Assembly (NCBI GenBank): GCA_017577285.1
Contig: PITV01000003.1
Location: 1 to 34,915 of the forward strand
Source: Clostridiales bacterium
GTDB taxonomy: Bacteria > Bacillota > Clostridia > Christensenellales > Aristaeellaceae
Length of the DNA stretch: 34,915 bases
Reading direction: 5' to 3'
Shown: in pieces, positions 23,580 to 31,880 of the stretch
Layout: the number at the start of each line of letters is the position of its first letter
Numbering within the stretch: the stretch's first letter is position 1
The notes under the pieces: generated by a model
The model's database searches: none
What the model was told of the DNA's origin: nothing
Seen by the model: only the letters and a program-made list of their open reading frames with translations
Translations under genes and position numbers: made by a program

Positions 23580-24713
23580 TTATTTCACTGTGATCAGTTC
23601 ATACTCTCTGGTGCCGATGCCGATCTTTTCAGCATGCTCCAGACAGGCCTTCCATTCGTTGTTGGGGCGGGTGTTCATGAAATGATCATGCTTGTCCACA
23701 AAGCCGGGCTTGCTCATCTCATCGGTCAGCCAGGTATTGGGGAGCGGCTTGTTGGCGAGACAGGCGTCCACGCAGGCCCGATCCAGCGCCACCGGGTCAA
23801 AGGAGGCGAACATGCCCACATCGGGCAGGATGGGCGCGTCATTCTCGCTGTGGCAGTCGCAGAAGGGAGAGATATCGCACACCAGCGTGATGTGGAAATT
23901 GGGCCGTCCGTCCAGCACCGCCATGCTGTACTCGGCAATGCGGCGGTTCAGTTCGGTGTTGGCATTGTAGTTGGTAAAGGCAATGGCGTCAAAGTTGCAG
24001 GCGCCCACGCAGCGGCCGCAGCCTACGCACTTTTCGGTATTCACGGACATCTTGCGGGTCTCCTCATTGAAGACCAGACCCTCGTTGGCGCACTCCCGCA
24101 TGCAGCGCCTGCAGCCGCGGCAGAGCTTTTCATCCACGCTGGGCTTTCCGCAGGCATGCTGATCCTTCTTGCCGGCACGGCTTCCGCAGCCCATGCCGAT
24201 GTTCTTCAGGGCGCCGCCGAAGCCGGCTTCCTCATGACCCTTGAAATGATTCAGGCTGATGAACACATCGGCATCCATCACGGCGCGGCCGATCTTGGCC
24301 TCCTGCAGGCTTTCACCGTTCCGGATCGGCACAGTGATGTCATCCGTTCCCTTCAGTCCGTCCGCGATGATCACGGGACAGCCCACTGTATAGGGAGTGA
24401 AGCCGTTGCGCCAGGCACAGTCCAGATGCTCCAGCGCGTTCTTGCGGCTGCCGGGATACAGGGTATTGCAATCCGTCAGGAAGGGCTTTCCGCCCTGCTC
24501 CTTCACCATGTCCGCCAGGGTGCGGGCCCAGTTGGGACGCAGGAAGGCGAGATTTCCCAGCTCGCCGAAATGCATCTTGATCGCCACGAACCGTCCGTCC
24601 ATATCGATCTCACCGATGCCGGCGGCCTTCAGCAGCTTCCTGAATTTGGCGGTCAGCCCGGCGCTGTTGAAATCCACCCGGAAATCAGAGAAATATACTT
24701 TGCTTTTGCTCAT
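23580..24713 (-). CDS. DUF362 protein with two [4Fe-4S] ferredoxin motifs
   Basis: The 377-aa protein has an N-terminal DUF362 domain (IKMHFGELGN, GGKPFLTDCNTLY, FISLNHFKGHEEAGFGGALKNIGMGC), then two ferredoxin-type clusters, CRGCRRCMREC and CVGCGRCVGAC (~200-240), then the rest of the DUF362 fold. The domain order and the phrase GFGGALKNIGMG are typical of the widespread anaerobe family, whose reaction is not established; electron transfer is implied by the clusters. The ORF-track start six codons upstream covers the ribosome binding site AAAGGA, so the ATG at 24711-24713 is chosen. It is first in the unit with DAHP synthase and has a strong promoter. No signal peptide is present. Confidence 0.92.
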   Translation of the reverse strand: MSKSKVYFSDFRVDFNSAGLTAKFRKLLKAAGIGEIDMDGRFVAIKMHFGELGNLAFLRPNWARTLADMVKEQGGKPFLTDCNTLYPGSRKNALEHLDCAWRNGFTPYTVGCPVIIADGLKGTDDITVPIRNGESLQEAKIGRAVMDADVFISLNHFKGHEEAGFGGALKNIGMGCGSRAGKKDQHACGKPSVDEKLCRGCRRCMRECANEGLVFNEETRKMSVNTEKCVGCGRCVGACNFDAIAFTNYNANTELNRRIAEYSMAVLDGRPNFHITLVCDISPFCDCHSENDAPILPDVGMFASFDPVALDRACVDACLANKPLPNTWLTDEMSKPGFVDKHDHFMNTRPNNEWKACLEHAEKIGIGTREYELITVK

Positions 24714-24757
24714 ACGGATTATTCCTTTCATTTCGTCTGTATTCAGATGATATATTT

Positions 24758-24786
24758 ATTATAGCCGAAACCGGGTGTTACGTCAA
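24758..24786 (-). promoter_or_regulatory. Promoter of the DUF362-DAHP synthase unit
   Basis: Minus strand: TTGACG (24786-24781), exactly 17 bp, perfect TATAAT (24763-24758). It lies 45 bp before the DUF362 start codon. Confidence 0.87.
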
Positions 24787-24901
24787 AACAAAATAATCGT
24801 ATAAATCAGCAAAACGGTCCGGAATGCTCCGGATCCGTGCTTTTCATCACCGGAAAGAGGAGGAAAATGACCCGTCATGCCCGGAAAATACAGCCCCGGT
24901 A

Positions 24902-24930
24902 TGGAAAAACGCGGGAAAGTATGCTATACT
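24902..24930 (+). promoter_or_regulatory. Probable promoter of the aminotransferase-malic enzyme unit
   Basis: TGGAAA (24902-24907; 4 of 6 consensus), 17 bp, TATACT (24925-24930) with TGC as extended -10. The -35 is weak, so this call is less certain than the others. Confidence 0.6.
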
Positions 24931-24974
24931 TTTAATTTAGTGCGTCTGCACAGAAGCGAATGGAAGGCAAAGCA

Positions 24975-26201
24975 ATGGATAAGATACAAAGTGCTGAAAG
25001 GATGGACCTGATCCACTCGGACATCCGTGGGAAACTGTATCACGAGGCCCTGAAGCTGGAGCAGCAGGGCGAAAAAATACTGCGGCTGAACACGGGAAAC
25101 CCCGCCGCGTTCGGTTTCGGCATGCCGGAGAGCGTGCGTGAAGCGCTGCTGGCGGGCATGGACCGGGCGGTGGCCTACTGCGACAGCCGGGGAATGAAGG
25201 ATGCCCGGGAGGCCATCTGCGGATATGAGACCGGCAAGGGCATCCGGGATATCACGCCCGATGACGTCTTCATCTGCAACGGCGTGAGCGAGGCGGCGCA
25301 GATGCTGTGTCTGACGATGCTCGACCCGGGAGACGAGGTGCTGATGCCGTGTCCCTGCTATTCCCTGTGGAGCAACGGCGCGCGGCTGGCGGGCGCTGTT
25401 CCCGTGCTGTACACCTGCGACGAGCAGCAGGACTGGTACCCCGATGAAAAGGATATAGAACAGAAGATCACCCCCCGCACAAGGGCGCTGCTGATCATCA
25501 ATCCCAACAACCCCACCGGCGCCGTATACGATAAGGAAGCGCTCCTGAGGCTGCTGGATATTGCCCGCAGGCATCATCTGATCATCATTTCGGATGAGAT
25601 CTACGACCGGCTGGTGCTGGATGATATCCCCCATTACTCCTGTGCCGCTCTGGCGCCCGATCTGCCCGTCATCACCTGCAACGGCCTGAGCAAGAGCCAC
25701 ATCATCTGCGGCTTCCGCTGCGGCTGGTGCGTGCTGAGCGGAAAGGATGACATCCTGTCGGATATCCGGGACGCCATGGAGCGCCTCAGCAGCATGCGGC
25801 TGTGCGGGAATACCCTGACCCAGCTGGTGATCCCCGCCGCCCTGAAGGACGAGGCCAGCACAAAAGCCATGCTGGTGCCCGGGGGCAGGCTGTGGGAACA
25901 GCGCAGGGCGGTCATGGAAGTGATCAGCCGCACGGAAGGCATCACCGCTGTGGAGAACAGGGCGGCCTTCTACCTCTTCCCCAAACTGGATATCAAGTCC
26001 TTCGGCATTGAGGACGATCACGCGTTCGGGCTGGGACTGCTCCGTGAAAAGCACATCCTGATCGTGCCCGGCACCGGTTTCGGGTATCCGCAGCAGGATC
26101 ATTTCCGCATCGTGATGCTGCCCGAGCCGGATCAGCTGAGGACGGCCATGGAGGATATCGGCGATTACCTGAACACGCTCCGCGAAAGAAACATGAAATA
26201 A
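24975..26201 (+). CDS. Class I/II pyridoxal-phosphate aminotransferase, AlaA-like
   Basis: The 408-aa PLP enzyme resembles AlaA-type glutamate-pyruvate aminotransferases. The N-terminus has DIRGKLYHEALKLEQQGEKI and LNTGNPAAFGF, as in AlaA. The cofactor site has CNGVSEAAQ, PNNPTGAVY, SDEIYDRLV and the Schiff-base Lys240 in NGLSKSHIICGFRCGW. The C-terminal PGTGFG block is followed by a substrate Arg in HFRIVMLP. Length is normal. The ATG at 24975 has GGAAGG seven bases upstream; the ORF-track start overlaps that site. The next gene, 21 bp on, makes pyruvate from malate, the substrate this enzyme would aminate to alanine. The exact amino acid preference cannot be proven from sequence. Confidence 0.88.
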   Translation: MDKIQSAERMDLIHSDIRGKLYHEALKLEQQGEKILRLNTGNPAAFGFGMPESVREALLAGMDRAVAYCDSRGMKDAREAICGYETGKGIRDITPDDVFICNGVSEAAQMLCLTMLDPGDEVLMPCPCYSLWSNGARLAGAVPVLYTCDEQQDWYPDEKDIEQKITPRTRALLIINPNNPTGAVYDKEALLRLLDIARRHHLIIISDEIYDRLVLDDIPHYSCAALAPDLPVITCNGLSKSHIICGFRCGWCVLSGKDDILSDIRDAMERLSSMRLCGNTLTQLVIPAALKDEASTKAMLVPGGRLWEQRRAVMEVISRTEGITAVENRAAFYLFPKLDIKSFGIEDDHAFGLGLLREKHILIVPGTGFGYPQQDHFRIVMLPEPDQLRTAMEDIGDYLNTLRERNMK

Positions 26202-26222
26202 CATACTGTACGGGTGAAAAAA

Positions 26223-27392
26223 ATGGATGTACGTCAAGAATCCCTGAAATGCCACTATGACTGGCAGGGAAAAATAGAGGTCATCAGCCGCGTGAAGGTC
26301 GGGAACGCCGGGGATCTGTCCCTGGCCTACACCCCCGGTGTGGCGGAGCCCTGCCTCGCCATCGAAAAGGATCCGGATCTTTCCTACTCCCTCACGCGCC
26401 GGAGCAATCTGGTGGCGGTCATCACTGACGGCAGCGCGGTGCTGGGGCTGGGCAATATCGGTCCGGAGGCCGGCATGCCCGTAATGGAGGGCAAATGCTG
26501 CCTGTTCAAGGAGTTTGCCGGTGTGGACGCCTTCCCCATCTGCCTGAAGACCCAGGATACCGATGAGCTGGTGCGCACCATTTACCTGCTCAGCGGCAGT
26601 TTCGGCGGCATCAATCTGGAAGACATTTCCGCTCCCCGCTGCTTCGAGGTGGAAAGGCGCCTGCGGGAAATGTGCGATATCCCCGTGTTCCATGATGATC
26701 AGCACGGCACCGCCATCGTGGTGGGCGCCGCGGTCCGCAACGCCCTGCGCCTGGCAAAGAAGGAGATCGCATCCGCCCGCATCGTCATCAACGGGGCAGG
26801 CGCGGCCGGCATCTCCATCGCGAAGCATCTGATGCTGCTGGGCGCGGAGGATGTAACGCTGTGCGACCGCTTCGGCATCATCTGCGAGGGCATGGAGCTT
26901 TCCCCCGCCCATGCCGAAATGGCGAAAGTCACCAACCGCCGGCATCTGACCGGCACCCTCGCGGACGCCATGAAGGGCGCCGATGTGTTCGTGGGCGTTT
27001 CCGCCCCCGGTGTCGTGACTCCAGAAATGGTAAAGAGCATGAATGAAAGATCCTGCGTCTTCCCCATGGCCAACCCCACCCCTGAAATCATGCCCGATCT
27101 GGCCCTCGCGGCGGGCGCCTTCATCGTGGGCACGGGGCGCAGCGATTTTCCCAATCAGATCAACAATGTGCTGGCCTTCCCCGGCATCTTCCGCGGCGCG
27201 CTGGATGTGCGTGCCCGGGATATCAACGAGGCGATGCAGCTGGCCGCCACCCGCGCCATCGCGGATCTGGTGAGCGATGAAGAGCTTTCGCCCGGCAATA
27301 TCATGCCCAGGGCCTTCGACCCCCGGGTGGGAAAGGCCGTCGCCGCGGCTGTGGCTCAGGCGGCGAGAGACAGCGGCGTCGCAAGGCTGTAA
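26223..27392 (+). CDS. Malic enzyme (malate dehydrogenase, oxaloacetate-decarboxylating)
   Basis: It converts malate to pyruvate and CO2 with reduction of NAD(P). The 389-aa protein is the short bacterial form: [10 protein letters not shown] (~35), [24 protein letters not shown] (with the catalytic Lys91 region), FHDDQHGTA, the nucleotide-binding [10 protein letters not shown] and NPTPEIMPD. No phosphotransacetylase-like extension is present. The ORF-track GTG overlaps the weak ribosome binding site GGGTG, so the ATG at 26223 is chosen. It is 21 bp behind the aminotransferase and probably co-transcribed. Which coenzyme is used cannot be decided with confidence. Confidence 0.93.
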   Translation: MDVRQESLKCHYDWQGKIEVISRVKVGNAGDLSLAYTPGVAEPCLAIEKDPDLSYSLTRRSNLVAVITDGSAVLGLGNIGPEAGMPVMEGKCCLFKEFAGVDAFPICLKTQDTDELVRTIYLLSGSFGGINLEDISAPRCFEVERRLREMCDIPVFHDDQHGTAIVVGAAVRNALRLAKKEIASARIVINGAGAAGISIAKHLMLLGAEDVTLCDRFGIICEGMELSPAHAEMAKVTNRRHLTGTLADAMKGADVFVGVSAPGVVTPEMVKSMNERSCVFPMANPTPEIMPDLALAAGAFIVGTGRSDFPNQINNVLAFPGIFRGALDVRARDINEAMQLAATRAIADLVSDEELSPGNIMPRAFDPRVGKAVAAAVAQAARDSGVARL

Positions 27393-27417
27393 ACCGGCAT
27401 GAGATAAACTCCATACA

Positions 27418-27459
27418 TAAAACAGGAACCCCGGACCGGTGCCCGGAGCTCCTGTTTTT
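27418..27459. terminator. Bidirectional terminator between malic enzyme and foldase genes
   Basis: ACAGGA (27422-27427) pairs with TCCTGT (27450-27455), with inner CCGG/CCGG pairing. It has A's before and TTTTT after, at the meeting point of convergent genes. Confidence 0.82.
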
Positions 27460-27489
27460 CTGTATCCTGTTTTCAGACGCCGGAGATGT

Positions 27490-28734
27490 TCACTCTTCGG
27501 GAATGTAGACATAAGAGGCAAGCGCTTCCTCGCTGTAGACGATATCAGCGGTCTCGGTCCAGACGTTCAGCAGGGCGTTCAGCGTATCATCCTGCCTGTC
27601 TTCCAGGATCATTTCAACGATCTCGGCGCGCACATCATCCGTCATATCCACAGCGCCGGCGGGGATATCCCGCAGATAGTACACGATGTAGATGCCGTAA
27701 TCGCCCACGAAGGGAGCGCTCATCTGACCGACCTCATCCACGGAGAAGGCGGCCTGCACGAAGGCGGGATCCCACACGAAGCTTTCCTGATGCACCTGAT
27801 AGCCGTTGGCCAGCGTATCCGCATCGGTCATGCCGGGGTCGATATTGTATTCCGCGATCAGGTCCGTAAAGGGGGTGCCGGCGGCAAACCGGGCATTGAT
27901 ATCATCGATGGCGGGCTGCACGGAGGCGACGACGGCCAGACGGGCTTCCTCCACCATTTCGGGCGTTACGCTCTCATCAGTGGAAGCGGCCAGCTGCTGA
28001 TAGGTGTTCAGCAGTCCCTCATCCACAGCCAGCAGGATCTGGATCACACCGCGGTATCCCTCTGGGACAAAGTGGAGTTCATATCCGTAATAGGAATAAT
28101 ATTCATACATCATCACGCTGCCCTGAATGGCGTCCATTTCCTGAGCGACCAGTTCGGCATAGGTGGCAGCCACATCCTCATCACTTACAGAGAGGTCGGT
28201 GCATACGGCCTTGACGACCTTGGAATAACGGAGGTTCTCCACCGCCTCGGCCGCCAGGGTCTCACGCGTATAACCGGTGTTCTCCGTCAGGAAGGCTTCC
28301 GCCTGCGCGATGGCGGCCGCTCTGTCCTCCTCGCCGGCATCGGCGGTCAGGCCGAACTGTTCCTGCGCGACAGAAAGCGCCGTCTCATCCCACATCTGCT
28401 CCATTTGAGCGGCAGCCTGCGCGATCTCCTCATCCGAAGGCACGGCGTCCAGTTCGGGCGCGTGCTGGATGAGCAGCTCATTCTGGATGCAGGCATCCAG
28501 GCAGAAGGAACGGATGATATGCATCTCGGTCTCGCCGCTCACATCATAGCCGTTTTCAGTATAGTAGGCGACATAGACGGGAACTCTTCCGTCCACATCT
28601 CCGCGGGTGACGGGAACGCCGTTCACAGTGGCAAGAACATCATCCGGGGAAGCCTGTGTGCTCTCACACAGACCGCAGCAGGAAATCATCAGCGCAGCCA
28701 GCAGGCAAAGCAGGGTGATCAGGGTCTTTTTCAT
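27490..28734 (-). CDS. Exported SurA/PrsA-like peptidyl-prolyl isomerase family protein
   Basis: The 414-aa protein is probably an extracytoplasmic folding factor. A signal sequence (MKKTLITLLCLLAALMISCC) may be of lipoprotein type, since ISCC resembles a lipobox. A SurA_N-like segment follows (LATVNGVPVTRGDVDGRV, with IQNELLIQHA), typical of this family. A helical chaperone region covers ~90-230. The parvulin-type domain begins near YRGVIQILLAVDEG and resumes with FTDLIAEYNIDPG, DPAFVQAAFSVDEVGQMSAPFVGDYGIYIVYY, the classic parvulin order. The insertion between the first strand and the rest looks longer than usual. The protein is rich in Asp and Glu. AAGGAG precedes the ATG. It is second in a pair with a lipoprotein gene. 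Confidence 0.87.
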   Translation of the reverse strand: MKKTLITLLCLLAALMISCCGLCESTQASPDDVLATVNGVPVTRGDVDGRVPVYVAYYTENGYDVSGETEMHIIRSFCLDACIQNELLIQHAPELDAVPSDEEIAQAAAQMEQMWDETALSVAQEQFGLTADAGEEDRAAAIAQAEAFLTENTGYTRETLAAEAVENLRYSKVVKAVCTDLSVSDEDVAATYAELVAQEMDAIQGSVMMYEYYSYYGYELHFVPEGYRGVIQILLAVDEGLLNTYQQLAASTDESVTPEMVEEARLAVVASVQPAIDDINARFAAGTPFTDLIAEYNIDPGMTDADTLANGYQVHQESFVWDPAFVQAAFSVDEVGQMSAPFVGDYGIYIVYYLRDIPAGAVDMTDDVRAEIVEMILEDRQDDTLNALLNVWTETADIVYSEEALASYVYIPEE

Positions 28735-28787
28735 ACGTCATATCTCCTTGTTATCGTTTCCCGGGTGCAGGATCGCTGCCCCGGGGA

Positions 28788-29279
28788 TCAGTTGATGGGG
28801 CTCAGGGTGACCCAGCTGTTTCCGGCGTAAAGGAACAGATAGCCGCTCTGGGTGGCATAGGGGAAAGTGCCCAGTTTTTCGATCGTGATATCTGTATCTG
28901 ACAGGGTGTAGCTTCCGTATACCGCGTTCTGTCTCGCCTGGGGCGCCGTGATATTGATCAGCGCCATATAGGTGCCGTCAGCATAGAAGCCGTACTGCAC
29001 CTCACCGCTCAGCCCGCCTGTCAGCGGCTCGCCCGTCAGCGCCGCGTAATCCGAAAGGCCCAGTTTCCAGGTGGTGTTCACCAGGCTCTGCACCTTGTCG
29101 GGAGCGGCTGTGACAACGGGATTGGGAACAGCGGTCACATTGGCGTTCACAGTGGGAACGGAGCCTACCGGGGTGGCAAAGCTCTGCTTGCTCGTATCAT
29201 CGACTCCCACACAGGCGCACAGGCCGAACACGCATACCAGGAGCAGCAAAAACAGCACATATGCTTTTGTGGATCTCAT
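28788..29279 (-). CDS. Small lipoprotein, function unknown
   Basis: The 163-aa protein has a lipoprotein signal (hydrophobic FLLLLVCVFG, lipobox LCAC, lipidated Cys ~23). A Thr/Val/Pro/Ala-rich linker follows (~35-65), then a C-terminal domain of ~95 residues that opens with NTTWKLGLSDYAALTG and has repeated short strands (YGFYADGTYMALINI, YGSYTLSDTDITIEKLG), like a lipocalin or copper-resistance-type beta barrel of the 'TWKL' kind. I do not recognise a named family. It is first in the unit with the foldase gene, 53 bp apart, so it may be a client or partner of that protein (inference). GGAGGAG lies before the ATG. Confidence 0.82.
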   Translation of the reverse strand: MRSTKAYVLFLLLLVCVFGLCACVGVDDTSKQSFATPVGSVPTVNANVTAVPNPVVTAAPDKVQSLVNTTWKLGLSDYAALTGEPLTGGLSGEVQYGFYADGTYMALINITAPQARQNAVYGSYTLSDTDITIEKLGTFPYATQSGYLFLYAGNSWVTLSPIN

Positions 29280-29330
29280 TCCTGTTTCTCCTCCCGAAGA
29301 GATATCCTTCTCTCGCTTCTCTTCCTTTAC

Positions 29331-29359
29331 ATATTAGCACAACCCATACAGCAAATCAA
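29331..29359 (-). promoter_or_regulatory. Promoter of the lipoprotein-foldase unit
   Basis: Minus strand: TTGATT (29359-29354), 17 bp, TAATAT (29336-29331). TGC sits ahead of the -10 hexamer. Confidence 0.72.
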
Positions 29360-29431
29360 TCCGGCTTTATTTACGGATTGTAAACAATTTGAAAACATGG
29401 AGCCTCCCCTGCCTCCGGAACGGATTTGCAC

Positions 29432-29460
29432 TTGCAAGACGGGCACGATTATGGGATAAT
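29432..29460 (+). promoter_or_regulatory. Promoter of the CotH/SGNH/MBOAT surface locus
   Basis: TTGCAA (29432-29437), 17 bp, GATAAT (29455-29460) with TGG ahead as extended -10. It is divergent from the lipoprotein promoter and lies 28 bp before the start of the 95-aa protein. Confidence 0.75.
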
Positions 29461-29488
29461 AGGGAAAGAATGTCAAGGAGGCGCGGGC

Positions 29489-29776
29489 ATGGCAGACACG
29501 GGGATCTGGGTAAGGCTCATGAAAAGGAACCGCATAGAGAAGGATATCACGCAGCCCTGCGCCCGCGATGAATGGGAAGGCGCCCTCGAAGAGGCCTGCC
29601 ACCGTCTTGACGTGCCCCGTCCGCTGGTGATCGACAAGCACAGGCGGGACTGGGAGGCCTTTTCCCAGACAAGGTTCCTGCCCGATCATTTTATCGAGTC
29701 TGTCTCTTTCGACCGGATGGAAGTGGAATACATCAATCCGGAGGAGAAAAAGAAGTTCAATGAAAAGTACCTGTAA
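29489..29776 (+). CDS. Hypothetical protein, 95 aa, overlapping the CotH gene
   Basis: I do not recognise this small cytoplasmic protein. The ATG at 29489 has AAGGAGG with a seven-base spacer, clearly better than the upstream ORF-track start, which lies before the promoter -10. The 95 residues are mixed charged and hydrophobic with a DEWEGALEEACHRLDVPRP core, then KHRRDWEAFSQTRFLPDHF and a C-terminal FDRMEVEYI before a lysine-rich tail. It has no signal peptide, membrane segment or cysteine cluster. Its last 17 bases overlap the start of the CotH gene in another frame, a sign of translational coupling. The well-formed promoter and ribosome binding site argue that it is real. Confidence 0.78.
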   Translation: MADTGIWVRLMKRNRIEKDITQPCARDEWEGALEEACHRLDVPRPLVIDKHRRDWEAFSQTRFLPDHFIESVSFDRMEVEYINPEEKKKFNEKYL

Positions 29777-31826
29777 GGCGTTCTCCCTGCTGCTGGCGCT
29801 CTTTCTGATCCTGCCGGTGCTGTGTCCCCTGTTCCCGGCGGTCTCCGCCCTTGCCGCAGGGGACAGCGTGATCATCAATGAGGTCATGGCCTCCAACGGC
29901 ACCTATACGAACGGTCACGCCTATGACTGGCTGGAGCTGTACAACCCCGGAAAAAAGGCGGTGGACCTGAGCGGCTGCTGGCTTTCCAACGATCCGGACA
30001 AGCCCCTGAAATGGCAGTTCCCCTCCGGCAGCAAGCTGGGCGCCGGCAAGTATTTCACCGTTTACTGCACCGGTGAGGAGCATGACAAGGGGAAGAACTC
30101 CGTCTACTACACAACATTCAAAATTTCCGCGAAGGGCGCCACCCTGATCCTGACGGCTGCTGACGGCGAAACGGTCATCACGCGGCTGTATGTGCCCCGG
30201 CAGTACGGCACCGTCAGCTGGGGCCTGCCCAAGGGCGGCGACGCCTGCATGTTCCTCGCCTCGGCCACGCCCGGCAGGGAAAACCCGAAGAAGGGCTATG
30301 CATACCGCTGCGAAACGCCCGTTCTGTCCATGGAGGGCGGTTTCTATGACGGAAAGATCACCGTGACCGCCTCCGGCGCCCCGGGCGACACCCTCCGCTA
30401 CACCACCGACGGCTCCACCCCCACGGAAAAGAGCAAAAAGCTGCCGGGAAGCGGCGTGACCTTTTCCGCCACAGGCTGTCTCAGAGTGCGCGCTTTCAAT
30501 GATAACGCCGTGCCCAGCGCCACAGCCGGCGCCACCTATCTGATCAAGGAGGAGCATCCGGTCCCCGTGGTGTGCCTTATCAGCGATGAGAAATACCTGT
30601 TCAATGAAAAGACCGGCGCGCTGGTAAAGGGCACCGGCAGCACGCCCAACTACGAAAAGGAATTTGAGTACCCGGCCAACATCGAGTACTTCGATGAAAA
30701 CGGCGAATGCCTGATCAATCAGGTGGGCACCTTCACGGCGGCGGGACATTCCGCGAGGCAGAACACCCAGAAATCCATCGCCCTGTATGCCCGGAACGCC
30801 TACGGGGATAACCTTTTCCGTTTCAACCCGTTCCCCAAGCGGAACTATGCGGAGTACAAGAGCCTGCTGCTGAGGAGCGCCAACAGCGATGCCTTCTCCA
30901 CCCGTCTGCGGGACTGCGTCTTCTCCTCTCTGGCTGAAGGGCTGGATCTGCTGTATCAGGACGGCATCGCCGTGGAAGTGTACATCAACGGCAGATACTG
31001 GGGCCATTACAACCTGCGGGAAAAGATCAACAAGTATTTCGTGGCCGCCTGGGAGGGCGTGACGGATGAGGATGACATCGATTCCATCGATATCCTGGCC
31101 CGTTCCGGGTCCGATCAGTTCACGCAGAACGGCAGCAACGCCGACTGGCTGGAACTGGTGCAGTTCTGCAAGACAAAGGATCTGAACATCCCCGAAAATC
31201 TCGCCTGGGTGGAGGAGCGGCTGGATATCGACAGTCTTTTCACCCACGCCGCCTTCGAAATGATCATCGGCAACGGCGATTTCACCAACGTGCGCATGTA
31301 CCGCGTGCCGGGCGGAAAATGGAAATACCTGCTGTTCGATGTGGAGGCCGGGTTCAACAATGACGAGTGGAACCCCGATCCCATCGGATACTATATCCGC
31401 CCTGTCAGCGGCAAGTATCAGGGCTTCCGCCACGAGCCGCTGAACGCGCTGCTGGCGGTGCCGGAAATGAAGGCAAGGTTTCTGAACCGGTACGCGCAGA
31501 TCCTGGAGCACAGCTTCCTGTGGCCGTACATGAATGAAAGGTTCACGGCCTGGGAGGATACCCTGCGTCTCCTGCTCCCCCGGCACATCGCCAGATGGAA
31601 GAATCTGAAGATGACCGCGTGGGAACAGAATGTGAACGCTGTCAAAAACCACGCCCGGCGGCGTCCCGCCGTATCCGTCCTGCTGCTGCAGAAGGCCATG
31701 AAGCTGACGGATGCCGAGATGAGGACATATTTCGGGCCCGTCATGAAACAGCTGATCGACACCAACTTTACCGAGAAGGAAAAAAAGAACTTTTTCGGCA
31801 GGTATACCCCCTGGTGGGAGGAATAA
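29760..31826 (+). CDS. Secreted Lamin-tail and CotH domain protein
   Basis: The 688-aa secreted protein is the largest CotH-family member here. After a signal peptide (LLLALFLILPVLCPLFPAVSA) comes a Lamin-tail-like domain (~38-170: IINEVMASNGTYTNGHAYDWLELYN, GCWLSNDPDKPLKWQFP). A chitobiase C-terminal/Fn3-like segment follows (~190-255: DTLRYTTDGSTPTEKS), then the CotH core (~275-600) with a GHSARQNTQKSI element, VEVYINGRYWGHYNLREKI and LLFDVEAGF (~526). As in the first CotH protein, the late motif is D-x-E. The start overlaps the previous gene by 17 bases; GGAGGAG lies about 13 bases upstream. LTD plus chitobiase-like plus CotH is a recurring architecture in Clostridia, thought to act on surface or cellulosome-like proteins. 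Confidence 0.9.
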   Translation: MKSTCKAFSLLLALFLILPVLCPLFPAVSALAAGDSVIINEVMASNGTYTNGHAYDWLELYNPGKKAVDLSGCWLSNDPDKPLKWQFPSGSKLGAGKYFTVYCTGEEHDKGKNSVYYTTFKISAKGATLILTAADGETVITRLYVPRQYGTVSWGLPKGGDACMFLASATPGRENPKKGYAYRCETPVLSMEGGFYDGKITVTASGAPGDTLRYTTDGSTPTEKSKKLPGSGVTFSATGCLRVRAFNDNAVPSATAGATYLIKEEHPVPVVCLISDEKYLFNEKTGALVKGTGSTPNYEKEFEYPANIEYFDENGECLINQVGTFTAAGHSARQNTQKSIALYARNAYGDNLFRFNPFPKRNYAEYKSLLLRSANSDAFSTRLRDCVFSSLAEGLDLLYQDGIAVEVYINGRYWGHYNLREKINKYFVAAWEGVTDEDDIDSIDILARSGSDQFTQNGSNADWLELVQFCKTKDLNIPENLAWVEERLDIDSLFTHAAFEMIIGNGDFTNVRMYRVPGGKWKYLLFDVEAGFNNDEWNPDPIGYYIRPVSGKYQGFRHEPLNALLAVPEMKARFLNRYAQILEHSFLWPYMNERFTAWEDTLRLLLPRHIARWKNLKMTAWEQNVNAVKNHARRRPAVSVLLLQKAMKLTDAEMRTYFGPVMKQLIDTNFTEKEKKNFFGRYTPWWEE

Positions 31827-31839
31827 AAGGCAATATGCG

Positions 31840-31866
31840 CGCGGCGGATAAAAATGACGCGCCGCG
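31840..31866 (+). other. Stem-loop just ahead of the SGNH hydrolase ribosome binding site
   Basis: A perfect 7-bp GC stem CGCGGCG / CGCCGCG with a 13-base A-rich loop ends four bases before GGAGG. It has no T-run, so it is not a standard terminator. It could limit translation of the downstream gene or protect the mRNA. Confidence 0.5.
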
Positions 31867-31880
31867 GCGGAGGTGATCCT

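Noticed and set aside
22704-24764. 686-aa plus-strand ORF antisense to DAHP synthase and DUF362 genes
   Set aside because: Its translation is Gly/Ala/His/Gln-rich shadow sequence opposite two well-recognised genes; no ribosome binding site and no family motif.
24924-27521. 865-aa minus-strand ORF antisense to the aminotransferase and malic enzyme
   Set aside because: Typical GC-rich antisense shadow; both plus-strand genes have full active-site motifs, ribosome binding sites and a terminator.
29757-31652. 631-aa minus-strand ORF antisense to the Lamin-tail/CotH gene
   Set aside because: Shadow of the CotH frame with low-complexity His/Gln/Val composition and no ribosome binding site.
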